Shown in pieces: positions 45,990 to 58,167 of a stretch of 64,000 nucleotides of DNA. Position numbers and translations under genes: made by a program. The notes under the pieces are model-generated. The model was not told where the DNA came from, did not search any database, and saw only the letters and a list, made by a program, of their open reading frames with translations. This DNA comes from an uncultured Methylophaga sp. (lineage in GTDB: Bacteria; Pseudomonadota; Gammaproteobacteria; Nitrosococcales; Methylophagaceae). The DNA lies in NCBI RefSeq assembly GCF_947259025.1, contig NZ_CAMYKO010000004.1, positions 434,001-498,000 on the forward strand, read 5' to 3'. Position 1 is the stretch's first letter; the number at the start of each line of letters is the position of its first letter.

Positions 45990-46235
45990 CCGCCCCGCCC
46001 AATCTTTTTGGGCAATCGCGCTGCCGCTGGGCGTTCATTTATTTTGCGTGCCCAAAATAAACGAACCAAACAAAAGGGCAGCCCATGCTCGCCCTTCGGG
46101 TTCCCTGCGCTTCTCAAATAATTCGGGCATGACGAAACTCGCTGCGCTCACACAGCCGTCATGCTTGATCCGAATCATTTTCCGATGCTCGGCATCGCAT
46201 CAGGGCACTATGGCCTGATCCACAGCGGCGTTTAG
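45990..46235. repeat. Intergenic repeat-like element between dnaQ and grpE
   Basis: This gene-free stretch contains hairpin-forming arms (GCCCAA/TTGGGC near 45997-46013). It also has the sequence CCCAAAATAAACGAACCAAA followed by AAAGGGCAGCCCATGCTCGC and CTTCGGGTTCCCTGCGCTTC. Blocks of this type (AACGAACCAAA ... AGGGCA ... GCTCGCCCTTCGGGTTCCC) recur between genes in several gammaproteobacterial genomes, and gene finders often report false short proteins in them. Only one copy is visible here, so the dispersed nature is from general knowledge. Confidence 0.5.
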
Positions 46236-46263
46236 CCTTGTTGATTAATAATTACTTTTTCCC

Positions 46264-46291
46264 CTTGAAAACCATTTTTTTAACCCCAAAT
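46264..46291 (+). promoter_or_regulatory. Sigma-32 heat-shock promoter of grpE-dnaK
   Basis: CTTGAAA at 46264-46270, a 13-base spacer and CCCCAAAT at 46284-46291 match the RpoH consensus CTTGAAA-N11-16-CCCCATNT. It is 38 bases before the grpE start. The -10 lies in the perfect palindrome AACCCCAA-A-TTGGGGTT (46282-46298), which could bind a further regulator or form a leader hairpin. Confidence 0.85.
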
Positions 46292-46328
46292 TGGGGTTCT
46301 GTTAGAAGCAAACCGGAATGATGACATC

Positions 46329-46877
46329 ATGAGCAACGAAGAAATCGAAAAGCCTGAAGACACTCAGGAAGCGGTCAACGATGCTGAAGAGCCGCAAGCA
46401 CAAGCTGAGCCTGAACAGGACAGTGAAAAGCTGCTTGAGGATGCACGCAACAAAGCCGATGAGCACTGGAATGAGCTGCTGCTCGCCCGTGCCGATCTGG
46501 AGAATATGCGTCGTCGTCATGCTCGGGATCTGGAAAATGCGCACAAGCATTCTCTGGATAAATTCGTCAATGAATTGCTGCCCATCTGCGACAGTCTGGA
46601 ACTGGGCCTGAGCGCAGCACATAAAGACGAGGCCACGCTGGAAACCGTGCGTGAAGGCATGGATATGACGCTGAAAATGCTGCTCGGCAATATCGGCAAA
46701 CTGGGTTTGGAGCAGATCAACCCGGAAGGTGAGACCTTTGATCCGGAACTGCACCAGGCGGTGTCCATGCAGCCGGCCGAAGGCACTGAAGCCAATACCG
46801 TGATCAGCGTGATGCAGAAAGGCTACAGCTTTAACGGCCGCGTTATCCGCCCCGCCATGGTGGTGGTCGCGCAATAA
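46329..46877 (+). CDS. grpE: Nucleotide exchange factor GrpE
   Basis: The 182-residue dimeric cochaperone releases ADP from DnaK. It has an acidic disordered N-terminus (about 1-40), a long coiled-coil helix (LEDARNKADEHWNELLLARA, then DLENMRRRHARDLE) and a C-terminal beta domain ending NGRVIRPAMVVVAQ. It is under the sigma-32 promoter at 46264 and precedes dnaK by about 100 bases. Confidence 0.96.
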   Translation: MSNEEIEKPEDTQEAVNDAEEPQAQAEPEQDSEKLLEDARNKADEHWNELLLARADLENMRRRHARDLENAHKHSLDKFVNELLPICDSLELGLSAAHKDEATLETVREGMDMTLKMLLGNIGKLGLEQINPEGETFDPELHQAVSMQPAEGTEANTVISVMQKGYSFNGRVIRPAMVVVAQ

Positions 46878-46974
46878 ATCCTCGGGCGGACTTGAATTTT
46901 TCAATTTGTCCCCCAATTAATCAGTCAAGGGCTAGAAACAGCCAGCAAGCTATAAGAATGATGGAGTGATAACT

Positions 46975-48894
46975 ATGGGTAAAATTATTGGTATCGACCT
47001 GGGGACCACCAACTCCTGTGTCGCAGTAATGGAAGACGGTAAGCCACGCGTAATTGAAAACAGCGAAGGCGACCGCACCACACCTTCAATCGTTGCCTTT
47101 ACCAAGGACGACGAAGTTTTGGTCGGCCAGTCTGCCAAACGTCAGGCGGTCACCAACCCCAGCAATACCCTGTACGGTATTAAGCGTCTGATCGGCCGTA
47201 AATTCAAAGAGAAAGTCGTTCAGCGTGATATCGACATGGTGCCTTACAAAATTATCGAAGCTGATAACGGCGATGCCTGGGTATCAGTGAATGATAAGAA
47301 AATGGCGCCGCCGGAAATTTCTGCCCGCGTTCTGATGAAAATGAAGAAAACTGCGGAAGAATTTTTGGGCGAAGAAGTCACCGAGGCGGTCGTGACCGTA
47401 CCGGCTTACTTCAACGACTCACAGCGTCAGGCGACTAAAGACGCCGGTAAGATCGCGGGTCTGGAAGTCAAACGTATTATCAACGAGCCGACTGCGGCCG
47501 CACTGGCCTACGGCATGGACAAAAAACGCGGTGACTCAACCGTTGTGGTTTATGACCTGGGTGGTGGTACTTTCGACGTATCAATCATCGAAATCGCCGA
47601 CATCGAAGGTGAGCATCAGTTCGAAGTACTGGCGACCAACGGTGATACTTTCCTGGGTGGTGAAGACTTTGATCAACGCATCATCGACCACCTGGTAGAA
47701 CAGTTCAAGAAAGATCAGGGCGTCGACCTGGGTAAAGATCCTCTGGCGCTGCAACGTCTGAAAGACGCGGCAGAAAAAGCCAAGATCGAGCTGTCATCAA
47801 GCCAGCAGACCGATATCAACCTGCCGTATATCACGGCTGATCAGAGCGGTCCCAAACATATGGAACTGCGCCTGACTCGTGCCAAGCTGGAATCTTTGGT
47901 CGAAGACCTGATTACCCGCAGCATGGAACCCTGCAAAATGGCACTGAAAGACGCCGGCCTTTCGACCTCGGAAATTGACGACGTGATTCTGGTCGGTGGT
48001 CAGACCCGTATGCCGAAAGTGCAGGAAGCGGTGAAGGACATGTTCGGCAAAGAGCCGCGCAAAGACGTTAACCCTGACGAAGCGGTTGCTTTGGGTGCTT
48101 CTATCCAGGCTGCGGTACTGGCCGGTGACGTTAAAGACGTGCTGCTGCTAGACGTAACCCCACTGAGCCTGGGTATCGAAACTATGGGCGGTGTCATGAC
48201 TAAGCTGGTCGACAAGAACACCACCATCCCAACCAAGGCCAACCAGGTGTTCTCGACTGCCGAAGACAATCAGCCTGCGGTAACCATCCATGTACTTCAG
48301 GGTGAACGTGAAATGGCGTCAGCGAATAAATCTCTGGGTCGTTTCGACCTGGCTGATATTCCGCCAGCACCACGTGGCGTGCCGCAGATTGAAGTGACCT
48401 TCAATATCGACGCCAACGGTATCCTGCACGTGTCGGCTAAAGATAAGGCGACCGGCAAGGAACAGTCTATCGTCATCAAGGCTTCAAGTGGCCTGAGCGA
48501 CGACGAAGTTGAGCAAATGGTGAAAGATGCGGAAGCCCACGCCGAGGAAGATAAGAAATTCCACGAGCTGGTCACCGCCCGTAACCAGGCTGACGCGCTG
48601 ATCCACGCGACCAATAAGTCGCTGAAAGATCTGGGCGATAAAGTCGAAGACGACGAGAAAGCCAATATCGAATCAGCTGTCGAAGCCCTGCAGGAAGCCA
48701 TTAAGGGTGAAGACAAAGACGATATCGACGCCAAGACTCAGGCGCTGAGCGAAGCGTCTGCCAAACTGGCTGAGCGGGCTTATGCTGAAAACGCAGAAGC
48801 CGGTGAAGGTGCTGCCGCTGAAGACAGTGCCCAGTCAGGCGACGATGTGGTTGACGCCGAGTTCGAAGAAGTCGACGAAGACAACAAAAAATAA
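46975..48894 (+). CDS. dnaK: Chaperone DnaK (Hsp70)
   Basis: The 639-residue chaperone starts [15 protein letters not shown] at the ATG 46975, with GGAG 9 bases upstream; the frame can also be read from a GTG three codons earlier. The nucleotide-binding domain carries [13 protein letters not shown] and [14 protein letters not shown], then comes the [14 protein letters not shown] start of the substrate domain, a helical lid and an acidic C-terminal tail ending EEVDEDNKK. Length matches E. coli DnaK (638). Confidence 0.99.
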   Translation: MGKIIGIDLGTTNSCVAVMEDGKPRVIENSEGDRTTPSIVAFTKDDEVLVGQSAKRQAVTNPSNTLYGIKRLIGRKFKEKVVQRDIDMVPYKIIEADNGDAWVSVNDKKMAPPEISARVLMKMKKTAEEFLGEEVTEAVVTVPAYFNDSQRQATKDAGKIAGLEVKRIINEPTAAALAYGMDKKRGDSTVVVYDLGGGTFDVSIIEIADIEGEHQFEVLATNGDTFLGGEDFDQRIIDHLVEQFKKDQGVDLGKDPLALQRLKDAAEKAKIELSSSQQTDINLPYITADQSGPKHMELRLTRAKLESLVEDLITRSMEPCKMALKDAGLSTSEIDDVILVGGQTRMPKVQEAVKDMFGKEPRKDVNPDEAVALGASIQAAVLAGDVKDVLLLDVTPLSLGIETMGGVMTKLVDKNTTIPTKANQVFSTAEDNQPAVTIHVLQGEREMASANKSLGRFDLADIPPAPRGVPQIEVTFNIDANGILHVSAKDKATGKEQSIVIKASSGLSDDEVEQMVKDAEAHAEEDKKFHELVTARNQADALIHATNKSLKDLGDKVEDDEKANIESAVEALQEAIKGEDKDDIDAKTQALSEASAKLAERAYAENAEAGEGAAAEDSAQSGDDVVDAEFEEVDEDNKK

Positions 48895-48922
48895 TACCCG
48901 ACAGGGGTATGCGTAACGAGGC

Positions 48923-48954
48923 AAACAGGCGTCAGGTCACACCGGCGCCTGTTT
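48923..48954 (+). terminator. Hairpin between dnaK and dnaJ
   Basis: AAACAGGCG at 48923-48931 pairs with CGCCTGTTT at 48946-48954 (nine pairs, 14-base loop), followed by one more T. It probably causes partial termination, so that DnaJ is made in lower amount than DnaK. Confidence 0.6.
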
Positions 48955-48976
48955 TGTCGTTTCAGAAGTTGGGATA

Positions 48977-50104
48977 ATGACAACAATGGCCAAAAGAGAC
49001 TTTTACGAGGTTTTAGGTATCTCGAAAACGGCGACTGAAGCCGAAATTAAGAAAGCCTATCGTCGCATGGCGATGAAATATCACCCGGATCGCAACCCGG
49101 ATGACACCGAAGCAGAAACCAAGTTCAAGGAAGCCAAAGAAGCCTACGAGATCCTCTCCGACAGCCAGAAGCGGGCCGCTTACGATCAGTTCGGCCATGA
49201 TGGCGTCGATCAATCCATGGGTGGCGGCTTCGGCCGCGGTGCAGGCGCCGGTGGTTTCAGCGATATTTTCGGCGATGTTTTCAACGATATCTTCGGTGGC
49301 GGCGGTGCCCGTCAGCAGGCTTTCCGTGGTGCTGATCTCCGTTACCGGCTGGAACTGTCTCTGGAAGAAGCCGTTGCCGGTACCACGGCGAAAATCCGTA
49401 TCCCGGTCAATATCGAATGTGAAACCTGTGATGGCAGTGGTGCCAAGAAAGGCACTGAACCAGTTACCTGTACCACCTGTGGTGGCCATGGTCAGGTCCG
49501 CATCCAGCAGGGCTTTTTCACCATGCAACAGGCTTGTCCGCATTGTCGCGGTACCGGCAAGATGATCAAAGATCCTTGCCCGGACTGTCACGGCGAAGGA
49601 TTAGTACAGGAACACAAAACCCTGTCGGTCAAAGTCCCGGCCGGTGTCGATACCGGCGATCGCATTCGTCTGCAGGGCGAGGGCGAACCGGGCATGAATG
49701 GCGCGCCTGCAGGTGATTTGTTTGTTGAAGTGGCGGTCAAACGCCATGACGTCTTTACCCGTGACGGCACCAACCTGTTCTGCGATGTGCCATTGGGTTT
49801 TGTCACTGCAGCACTCGGTGGTGAAGTCGAAGTGCCAACGCTTGAAGGTAAAGCCAGTCTCAAGATCCCTGAAGGCACGCAAACCGGCCAGCAGTTCCGC
49901 CTGCGCGGTAAAGGCGTCACTTCGGTACGTGGCGGTGCAACCGGTGATTTGATGTGCCGCGTCATTATCGAAACCCCGGTCAAACTCTCCAAGAAACAAA
50001 AAGAACTGCTGCAACAATTTGATGATGATATCGAGGGCAGTGGCACCAAGCACAGTCCCAAGCGCTCATCGTGGCTGGATGCGGTCAAGCGTTTTTTTGA
50101 GTAA
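48977..50104 (+). CDS. dnaJ: Chaperone DnaJ (Hsp40)
   Basis: The 375-residue type I J-protein has a J domain with KYHPDRNP, a Gly/Phe-rich linker ([20 protein letters not shown]) and four zinc-binding CxxCxGxG repeats ([32 protein letters not shown]), then the two client-binding beta domains. ATGs at 48977 and 48986 are both possible starts; the second gives the usual [12 protein letters not shown]-terminus. Confidence 0.98.
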   Translation: MTTMAKRDFYEVLGISKTATEAEIKKAYRRMAMKYHPDRNPDDTEAETKFKEAKEAYEILSDSQKRAAYDQFGHDGVDQSMGGGFGRGAGAGGFSDIFGDVFNDIFGGGGARQQAFRGADLRYRLELSLEEAVAGTTAKIRIPVNIECETCDGSGAKKGTEPVTCTTCGGHGQVRIQQGFFTMQQACPHCRGTGKMIKDPCPDCHGEGLVQEHKTLSVKVPAGVDTGDRIRLQGEGEPGMNGAPAGDLFVEVAVKRHDVFTRDGTNLFCDVPLGFVTAALGGEVEVPTLEGKASLKIPEGTQTGQQFRLRGKGVTSVRGGATGDLMCRVIIETPVKLSKKQKELLQQFDDDIEGSGTKHSPKRSSWLDAVKRFFE

Positions 50105-50152
50105 TCTTGACGGCTGAACCGGCTCGAAAGCGGGCGAGATAACAAAACGTAA

Positions 50153-50968
<816 letters not shown>

Positions 50969-51005
50969 GCCTAAGCTATCCCCTGACTACCCGCTTTAAG
51001 CTTAA

Positions 51006-51578
51006 TTAATAGCGGGCAGCCTTGTCATTGGCGGCCTGTGAGCCAGCGGGATCGCCGGCGCGCAGCCGGATTTTGGCCAGCAGGTTCCACAGGCGTTTCA
51101 GCTCTGTGTTATTGCCCTGTGCGACGGACACGCCCTTGAGTGCAACCTGCTCCGCCAGCTCATAGTCTTCCAGCTCCATATGCGTTAAAGCCAGCGAATA
51201 GTATACTTCCGCGTCTCTGGGATCGATGCGCTGGGCGCGTTGCAGACTACCTTGGGCGCCACGGTAGTCGCCTTGTGCCCGTGACTGTTCCGCATTGCTC
51301 AGCAAGGCCAGCACCGCGGGTTTTTGTCTGCTTTCGGCTCTGGGAGCGGGCTGCGGCGAAGACGGCGCCGGTTCAGCGCTAGGCCCCGAGTCGGGTAGAG
51401 GCGTAGCCACGGCAGGTTCAGAGGATTCGGGGTCGGCAGCAGGTGGTGGTGCGGGCTCGGCGCTGGCACCGCGATCATCTACCGGCGGTTGTGGCGCCTG
51501 GGTCGGGGCAATACTACAGCCTGCCATGACTGCCATTAATGCAGCCATTAGCAGGAATCGTGTTGAAGATAAAAGCAT
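51006..51578 (-). CDS. lpoP: TPR lipoprotein next to mrcB, LpoP-like PBP1b activator
   Basis: The 190-residue lipoprotein has a lipobox (MAVMAGC), a long Pro/Ala/Ser-rich linker (about 25-85) and a C-terminal TPR domain (NAEQSRAQGDYRGAQGSLQR, then AEVYYSLALTHMELEDYELA). It lies 9 bases downstream of mrcB. In Pseudomonas aeruginosa, LpoP, a TPR lipoprotein encoded beside ponB, is the outer-membrane activator of PBP1b. The linker would span the periplasm as in LpoB. The assignment rests on architecture and context; I cannot align it to LpoP here. Confidence 0.72.
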   Translation of the reverse strand: MLLSSTRFLLMAALMAVMAGCSIAPTQAPQPPVDDRGASAEPAPPPAADPESSEPAVATPLPDSGPSAEPAPSSPQPAPRAESRQKPAVLALLSNAEQSRAQGDYRGAQGSLQRAQRIDPRDAEVYYSLALTHMELEDYELAEQVALKGVSVAQGNNTELKRLWNLLAKIRLRAGDPAGSQAANDKAARY

Positions 51579-51587
51579 AAGCCTTCC

Positions 51588-53951
51588 TTATTGAAACCAG
51601 TCCTTGATCCAGTCAATTGAGCGCGTCACCGGGTCATCTCCCTCATCGGCCTGATAACAGTCGGCAGTCTGTTGCGGCGCAGTGCCTTCAACAAACGGCA
51701 GTTGCCGGGCATTATCACATTGTGCTGCCGATAATTTGCCATTGTCGCGGTTTACCCACAGCCATTCAACGTCTTCCGGCGTCGGGGCATCAAAGCTCTG
51801 TAATGGCTGATTGTCCATAAACCGGGTCCAGGCTCTTAAAGCACCGCCGGAGCCGGTAAAGGGCAAAGGTGAGTTGTCATCCTGTCCCATCCAGACCACG
51901 GCAAGACGGTTATGGCTGAAACCGGCAAACCAGCTGTCGCGCTGATCATCGGAAGTACCGGTCTTGCCGGCAACATTGATATGGGCAGGCAGAGAGCGGT
52001 AAATACTGGCGGCAGTACCCCGGCGGGTGACTTCCTGCATGGCGGTCTGCAGCAGGAAAACATCGTCGGCATTAACGGTTTGCTTGAGCTGGAACGGATA
52101 ACTGGACAAGGCTTCGCCGGCACTATCGGTGACCGTGCGGATAGCACGGGCCGGCATCTGGAAGCCATTGGCCGCGATAGTCTGATACATAGTGGCGACT
52201 TCCAGCGGTGATAAACCCTGCGCGCCCAGTAATAAGGAAGGATAAGGATCCAGTTTGCGGCGCACACCCAGCCGCACCAGGGTATCGATCACATTATCCA
52301 GTCCGACATCCATCCCCAGCCTGGCGGTGGAAATATTATAGGAATGGGTCAGACCCTCAATCAGGGTCACCTCATCATGGGACTGTTTATCAAAGTTCTG
52401 CGGTTGCCAGGTCTGACCATTGGGCAAAGACAAGGAATAAGGCGAGTCGTCCAGCGGCGAGCTCAGGGTGTAGCCCTGTTCCAAAGCGGCCAGGTAGACC
52501 GCGGGCTTCACCAGTGAGCCGATTGGCCGCAGAGCATCCAGTGCCCGGTTAAAGCCCTTGTAACGAGTATTGCGGTCGCCGATCACGGCCATAACCTCAC
52601 CGGTCTGCGGATCGGTTACCACCATACTGCCCTGCAACTTGTCGACCCCTTGGTAACCCTGCTCCAGGCTGTCGATGGTTTGTGTCAGCGCCTGCTCAGC
52701 CTGGTTCTGCACAATCGGATCGAGGCTGGTAAACACCCGCAGACCTTCTGAGCTAAGATCTTCATCACGGTAGTGACGACGAAGTTGACGCTTAACCAGA
52801 TCCAGATAGGCCGGATAGGCCTCTTTAAGCAGGGTGCCTTTTTTCACCACATCCAGCGGCGCGGTTGAGGCCTGCTGGTATTGCTGCTGTGAAATCTGGC
52901 CTTGATCCAGTAACACTCTCAGTACCAGGTTCCGGCGTCGGGTGGCCCGCTCCGGATGTCGGCGCGGATCATAATAAGAAGGGCCTTTGACCATGCCGGC
53001 CATCAAGGCCACCTGATGCAGCTTGAGTTCCTGTATCGGTTGGGCAAAGAAATAGTGGGCGCCAAGTCCGAAGCCGTGTATGGCACGCGAACCGTCCTGC
53101 CCCAGATAGACCTCGTTGAGATAAGCTTCAAGGATTTCATCTTTGCTGTAATGCAGCTCCAGCAGCATCGCCATCGGCATTTCCAGCAGCTTGCGGATCA
53201 GCGTTCGGTCAGAGGTCAGGTAAAAGTTTTTGATCAATTGTTGGGTCAGTGTACTGCCGCCCTGCACAAATCCGCCGGCCTTGATATTGGCGACCATGGC
53301 GCGGGCAATCCCCTTGGGAGAGATGCCTAAGTGATCATAAAAGTCACGGTCTTCTATGGCGATCAGCGCTGCCACCAGACTGTCAGGGGCATCTTCCAAC
53401 TGAATCAGATCGCGATCTTCATTGTTGAGCGGATAAATGCCGCCGATCAGCACCGGCTCCAGACGCACCAGGGCCAGTTCGTTACCCTGGTAGTCACTGA
53501 TACCGGAAATGCCTTCGCGGTTGAAGTCGAGCACCAGTCGCCGGGCGGGTTCCGAACCATCGGTGAACTCAAACCCGCGACTGGCAATAATGGCACGCGA
53601 GGCCGAAAACGCCGCCTGCCCGGGCTTGGAGGCACGACTGACAAACTGGTAACCAAGCCCACGCAGTTCGACTTTCAGATCCTGCATTGATAACGGCGAA
53701 CCGGCATAAAGCTCCAGCGGACGCGCATAGACTTTGGCCGGTACCGCCCAGCGCTTACCTTCAAACTGGTGACGAATCTGCACATCAAGGAACAGCAACA
53801 ACAAACCCAGCAAGACCAGCGCGGTAAAGAGAATTTTGAACAGCGTCGCTTTGCTGATAAAACCACGATGGTTTTTGGGGCTATTACGGCGTTGCCGGCG
53901 CTTGGCCGGGGTGGCTTTTTTGGTGGTTTTGCTGGTTTTTTTACGGGCCAT
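51588..53951 (-). CDS. mrcB: Bifunctional penicillin-binding protein 1B
   Basis: The 787-residue class A PBP polymerises and crosslinks peptidoglycan. A basic cytoplasmic N-terminus (ARKKTSKTTKKATPAKRRQR) and one membrane helix are followed by a UB2H-like region (YARPLELYAGSPLSMQDLKV). The GT51 glycosyltransferase has AIEDRDFYDHLG and GGSTLTQQLIKNFYL. The transpeptidase has GSLVKPAVYL (SxxK), HSYNISTARLG (SxN) and GKTGTSDDQRD (KTG). The UB2H region marks PBP1B, not PBP1A. The ATG at 53951 is preferred to an upstream TTG, although its ribosome binding site is weak. Confidence 0.96.
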   Translation of the reverse strand: MARKKTSKTTKKATPAKRRQRRNSPKNHRGFISKATLFKILFTALVLLGLLLLFLDVQIRHQFEGKRWAVPAKVYARPLELYAGSPLSMQDLKVELRGLGYQFVSRASKPGQAAFSASRAIIASRGFEFTDGSEPARRLVLDFNREGISGISDYQGNELALVRLEPVLIGGIYPLNNEDRDLIQLEDAPDSLVAALIAIEDRDFYDHLGISPKGIARAMVANIKAGGFVQGGSTLTQQLIKNFYLTSDRTLIRKLLEMPMAMLLELHYSKDEILEAYLNEVYLGQDGSRAIHGFGLGAHYFFAQPIQELKLHQVALMAGMVKGPSYYDPRRHPERATRRRNLVLRVLLDQGQISQQQYQQASTAPLDVVKKGTLLKEAYPAYLDLVKRQLRRHYRDEDLSSEGLRVFTSLDPIVQNQAEQALTQTIDSLEQGYQGVDKLQGSMVVTDPQTGEVMAVIGDRNTRYKGFNRALDALRPIGSLVKPAVYLAALEQGYTLSSPLDDSPYSLSLPNGQTWQPQNFDKQSHDEVTLIEGLTHSYNISTARLGMDVGLDNVIDTLVRLGVRRKLDPYPSLLLGAQGLSPLEVATMYQTIAANGFQMPARAIRTVTDSAGEALSSYPFQLKQTVNADDVFLLQTAMQEVTRRGTAASIYRSLPAHINVAGKTGTSDDQRDSWFAGFSHNRLAVVWMGQDDNSPLPFTGSGGALRAWTRFMDNQPLQSFDAPTPEDVEWLWVNRDNGKLSAAQCDNARQLPFVEGTAPQQTADCYQADEGDDPVTRSIDWIKDWFQ

Positions 53952-54332
53952 ATATAATGTTGTCTGGGTTGAATTCTGGTGGAACGGACGAAACAATAAA
54001 GCATCCGCCGACTGATTTCTGTTAATCAGCTTGCAGGCTGATGGATTCAGTGGACACTAGTCTCAGCGTCATCACCATAAAGCCAGTATTATGCGCCAGC
54101 AGACATTTTTTTGCTTGTTGCTGCCCTTAACACCAACGCGATCTCAGCAGGCTGCGGGCATGCATTGCAGCGATGGTTTTTTGACTTGATACAAAGACCT
54201 GCGCGAGTTGGACTGAGTCTGCGGCCTGATTTCGCATTATGCAAATTGTCTGGTAATATGCTCAACTCCAAACGGGTTTCATGCGTTTTTTTGCAGCTGA
54301 AACCGCGAGAAAAGCAACTGAAGTGAGCGTTT
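53952..54332. other. Gene-free interval between mrcB and the redoxin gene
   Basis: These 381 bases must contain the divergent promoters of mrcB and the redoxin-like gene. A short stem (ATCAGC/GCTGAT) lies near 54025-54043. A 32-codon frame from an ATG near 54091 (MRQQTFFCLLLPLTP) has no ribosome binding site or recognisable product, and the 71-codon frame at 54111 is equally unconvincing. I see no RNA gene or repeat. Confidence 0.5.
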
Positions 54333-54887
54333 ATGGCTTTAGAGACCCCAGTCTGTGATTTCGGCCAGCCTGCCATCGATTTTTCGCTGCCAGGCACAGA
54401 CGGCAAAATCTGGACATTGGATGATTGTCGCGGTGAAAATGGCCTGCTGGTCATGTTCATCTGCAACCATTGTCCCTATGTGCAGGCGGTACTCGATCGA
54501 CTGGTTCGCGACACCGCCGAACTCAAGCAACTCGGCATCAACGCGGTTGCCATCATGGCCAATGATGTGGATGACTATCCGGAAGACTCGTTCGACAATA
54601 TGCAAAAGCTTGCCGAGCAGCAGGGGTTTTCCTTTCCTTATTTATATGACGAAACACAACAGGTTGCCCAGGCCTACGGGGCAGTCTGTACACCTGACTT
54701 TTTCGGGTATAACAAAGACCTGCAACTGCATTACCGTGGTCGTCTGGATGCCAGCCGCAAGCAGGCGGCAGAGCCGGATGTCAGGCGGGACCTGTTTGAA
54801 GCAATGAAACAGGTCGCTGAAACAGGCCACGGCCCGGAAAATCAAATACCTAGTATGGGTTGCTCGATCAAGTGGCGAGCGGCTTAA
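54333..54887 (+). CDS. Thioredoxin-fold (AhpC/TSA-redoxin) protein
   Basis: The 184-residue protein starts MALETPVCDFGQPAIDFSLP and has CNHCPYV (a CxxC after a beta-strand, LLVMFICNHCPYVQAVLDRL), then AVCTPDFFGY with a third cysteine and cis-proline region. This is the thioredoxin-family pattern of cytosolic redoxin proteins with unknown partner. It is 26 bases upstream of tkt, but the tkt ribosome binding site is separate, so co-transcription is possible but not certain. Confidence 0.85.
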   Translation: MALETPVCDFGQPAIDFSLPGTDGKIWTLDDCRGENGLLVMFICNHCPYVQAVLDRLVRDTAELKQLGINAVAIMANDVDDYPEDSFDNMQKLAEQQGFSFPYLYDETQQVAQAYGAVCTPDFFGYNKDLQLHYRGRLDASRKQAAEPDVRRDLFEAMKQVAETGHGPENQIPSMGCSIKWRAA

Positions 54888-54913
54888 TTTTTTTTAATAG
54901 GAGAATGTAGAAA

Positions 54914-56902
54914 ATGGCTACACGTAGACATTTAGCTAATGCAATCCGTGCCTTGAGTATGGATGCAGTACAAAAGGCGAATTCTGGTCACCCGGGTGCG
55001 CCTATGGGTATGGCGGATATCGCCGAAGTCCTGTGGAACGATCACCTGAAACACAATCCTAACAACCCGGAATGGGCTGACCGTGATCGCTTTATCCTGT
55101 CTAACGGCCACGGTTCTATGCTGATTTATTCATTGCTGCACCTGACCGGTTACGACCTGCCAATGGATCAAATCAAGACATTCCGTCAGCTGCACTCTCA
55201 ATGTGCCGGTCACCCTGAATACGGTTATGCGCCGGGCATCGAAACCACCACTGGTCCTCTGGGTCAGGGCATCACCAACGGTGTCGGTTTCGCCATGGCT
55301 GAAAAACTGATGGCTGACCAATTCAACAAACCAGGTCACGACATCGTTAACCACCACACCTATGTGTTCATGGGCGACGGCTGCCTGATGGAAGGCGTGT
55401 CTCACGAAGCTTGCGCGCTGGCTGGTACCTGGGGTCTGGGTAACCTGATCGCATTCTGGGATGACAACAACATCTCTATCGACGGTCACATCGATGGCTG
55501 GTACACCGATGACACTGCCAAGCGTTTCGAAGCTTACGGCTGGCACGTAGTCTCTGTTGACGGTCACGATTCTGACGCTATCAATAAAGCGATCGAAGAA
55601 GCCAAGTCGGTTAAAGACAAGCCTTCTCTGATCTGCTGTAAAACCATTATCGGTTTCGGTTCACCTAACAAATCAGCCAGCCACGACTGCCACGGTGCAG
55701 CACTGGGTGAAGAAGAAGTGGCACTGACCCGTAAAGAACTGGGTTGGGATGCTGAGCCATTTGTTATCCCAGAAGACGTTTATGAAGGTTGGGATGCCAA
55801 GGCTAAAGGTGAAGCGGCTGAAGCAGAATGGAACAAGAAGTTCGACGCTTATGCAGCGGAATACCCAGCAGAGGCGGCTGAGTTCAAACGCCGTATGGCC
55901 GGCGAACTGCCAGCTAACTGGAAAGAAGCCACTGACAAGATGATCGCTGATATCAACGACGAAGCACCAAGCGTGGCTTCTCGTAAAGCATCTCAACAAG
56001 TCATTTCTGCGCTGGCTCCAACCCTGCCGGAATTCCTGGGCGGTTCTGCAGACCTGACCGGTTCTAACCTGACCAGCTGTTCAAGTTTCAAACACGTTTC
56101 CGGTAAAGAGCCAGGTAACTACATCTCTTACGGTGTCCGTGAATTCGGTATGTTTGCCATCATGAACGGTATGGCGCTGCACGGTGGTCTGCTGCCATTC
56201 GGCGGTACTTTCCACATGTTCTCTGACTATGCCAAAAACGCGCTGCGTATGGCGTCACTGATGAAGCAGCGCACCATCGCTGTTTTGACTCATGACTCTA
56301 TTGGTCAGGGTGAAGATGGTCCGACTCACCAACCTATCGAACAGTCTGCCGGTCTGCGTTACATCCCGAATATGGATGTGTGGCGTCCGTCTGATGCCAC
56401 CGAGGTTGCCGTGGCCTGGACTGCTGCCATTGAACGTAACGATGGTCCTTCAAGCCTGGTGTTCAGTCGTCAGGGTATCCCGGGTCGTAAACACGACGCA
56501 GCTGACTTTGACGCCATCCGTAAAGGCGGCTACGTGCTGTCTGAAGCTGAAGGCGGCGACGCTGACGTTATCCTGATTGCGACCGGTTCAGAAGTGGATC
56601 TGGCTGCGAAAGCTCAGGAAGCGCTGAAAGCCGACGGTATCAAGGCACGCGTTGTTTCCATGCCTTCTACCACTGTGTTTGACCGTCAGGACCAAGCATA
56701 CAAAGACAGCATCCTGACACCAGGTGTCAAACGTGTGTCTGTTGAAGCGGGTGTAACTGACTTCTGGCGTAAGTATGTCGGCCTGGAAGGCGGCACTGTG
56801 GGTATCGATACCTTCGGTGAATCTGCTAAAGGTCCCGACCTGTTTGAACACTTCGGCTTTACTGTCGATAACGTGGTCAAAACTGTTAAAGCAACCCTGT
56901 AA
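54914..56902 (+). CDS. tkt: Transketolase
   Basis: The 662-residue thiamine-diphosphate enzyme moves two-carbon units between sugar phosphates. It has the N-terminal [20 protein letters not shown], the ThDP-binding [18 protein letters not shown] and [12 protein letters not shown], and the pyrimidine-domain [21 protein letters not shown], with [19 protein letters not shown] close to the C-terminal domain. In a methylotroph it serves the rearrangement phase of the ribulose monophosphate cycle. It is the first gene of the tkt-gap-pgk-pyk-fba cluster and is followed by a very strong terminator. Confidence 0.98.
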   Translation: MATRRHLANAIRALSMDAVQKANSGHPGAPMGMADIAEVLWNDHLKHNPNNPEWADRDRFILSNGHGSMLIYSLLHLTGYDLPMDQIKTFRQLHSQCAGHPEYGYAPGIETTTGPLGQGITNGVGFAMAEKLMADQFNKPGHDIVNHHTYVFMGDGCLMEGVSHEACALAGTWGLGNLIAFWDDNNISIDGHIDGWYTDDTAKRFEAYGWHVVSVDGHDSDAINKAIEEAKSVKDKPSLICCKTIIGFGSPNKSASHDCHGAALGEEEVALTRKELGWDAEPFVIPEDVYEGWDAKAKGEAAEAEWNKKFDAYAAEYPAEAAEFKRRMAGELPANWKEATDKMIADINDEAPSVASRKASQQVISALAPTLPEFLGGSADLTGSNLTSCSSFKHVSGKEPGNYISYGVREFGMFAIMNGMALHGGLLPFGGTFHMFSDYAKNALRMASLMKQRTIAVLTHDSIGQGEDGPTHQPIEQSAGLRYIPNMDVWRPSDATEVAVAWTAAIERNDGPSSLVFSRQGIPGRKHDAADFDAIRKGGYVLSEAEGGDADVILIATGSEVDLAAKAQEALKADGIKARVVSMPSTTVFDRQDQAYKDSILTPGVKRVSVEAGVTDFWRKYVGLEGGTVGIDTFGESAKGPDLFEHFGFTVDNVVKTVKATL

Positions 56903-56930
56903 TCGGATTGATTTAATAGTACCGAAAATG

Positions 56931-56961
56931 ACCAGCGGGCTTCTGCCCGCTGGTTTTTTTT
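56931..56961 (+). terminator. Rho-independent terminator after tkt
   Basis: ACCAGCGGGC at 56931-56940 pairs with GCCCGCTGGT at 56945-56954 around TTCT, followed by seven T residues. Confidence 0.92.
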
Positions 56962-57012
56962 CGCCTGAGACTTTAAAGTTTAAGAAGTAATTGCTTGCGC
57001 ACGAGTTTTTAG

Positions 57013-58047
<1,035 letters not shown>

Positions 58048-58076
58048 TCGTACCTTCACAAATTGAGGGCACAATC

Positions 58077-58108
58077 AAAAGGCCTCCTCTGGTCGGGAGG
58101 CCTTTTTT
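58077..58108 (+). terminator. Rho-independent terminator after gap
   Basis: AAAAGGCCTCC pairs with GGAGGCCTTTT around a short loop, followed by T residues to 58108. Confidence 0.9.
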
Positions 58109-58167
58109 ATGCCTGCAACGCTATACTGGTGTTGATGCACAAGCATTAAAAAAGAGAGGAAATCTGC

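Noticed and set aside
45986-46328. Small protein gene between dnaQ and grpE
   Set aside because: The frames overlap a hairpin-rich repeat-like block and the heat-shock promoter and lack ribosome binding sites.
52208-53690. Several plus-strand frames opposite mrcB
   Set aside because: They are antisense shadows of a gene with all class A PBP motifs intact.
54111-54326. 71-codon frame upstream of the redoxin gene
   Set aside because: No ribosome binding site, no recognisable domain, and composition like the non-coding neighbourhood.
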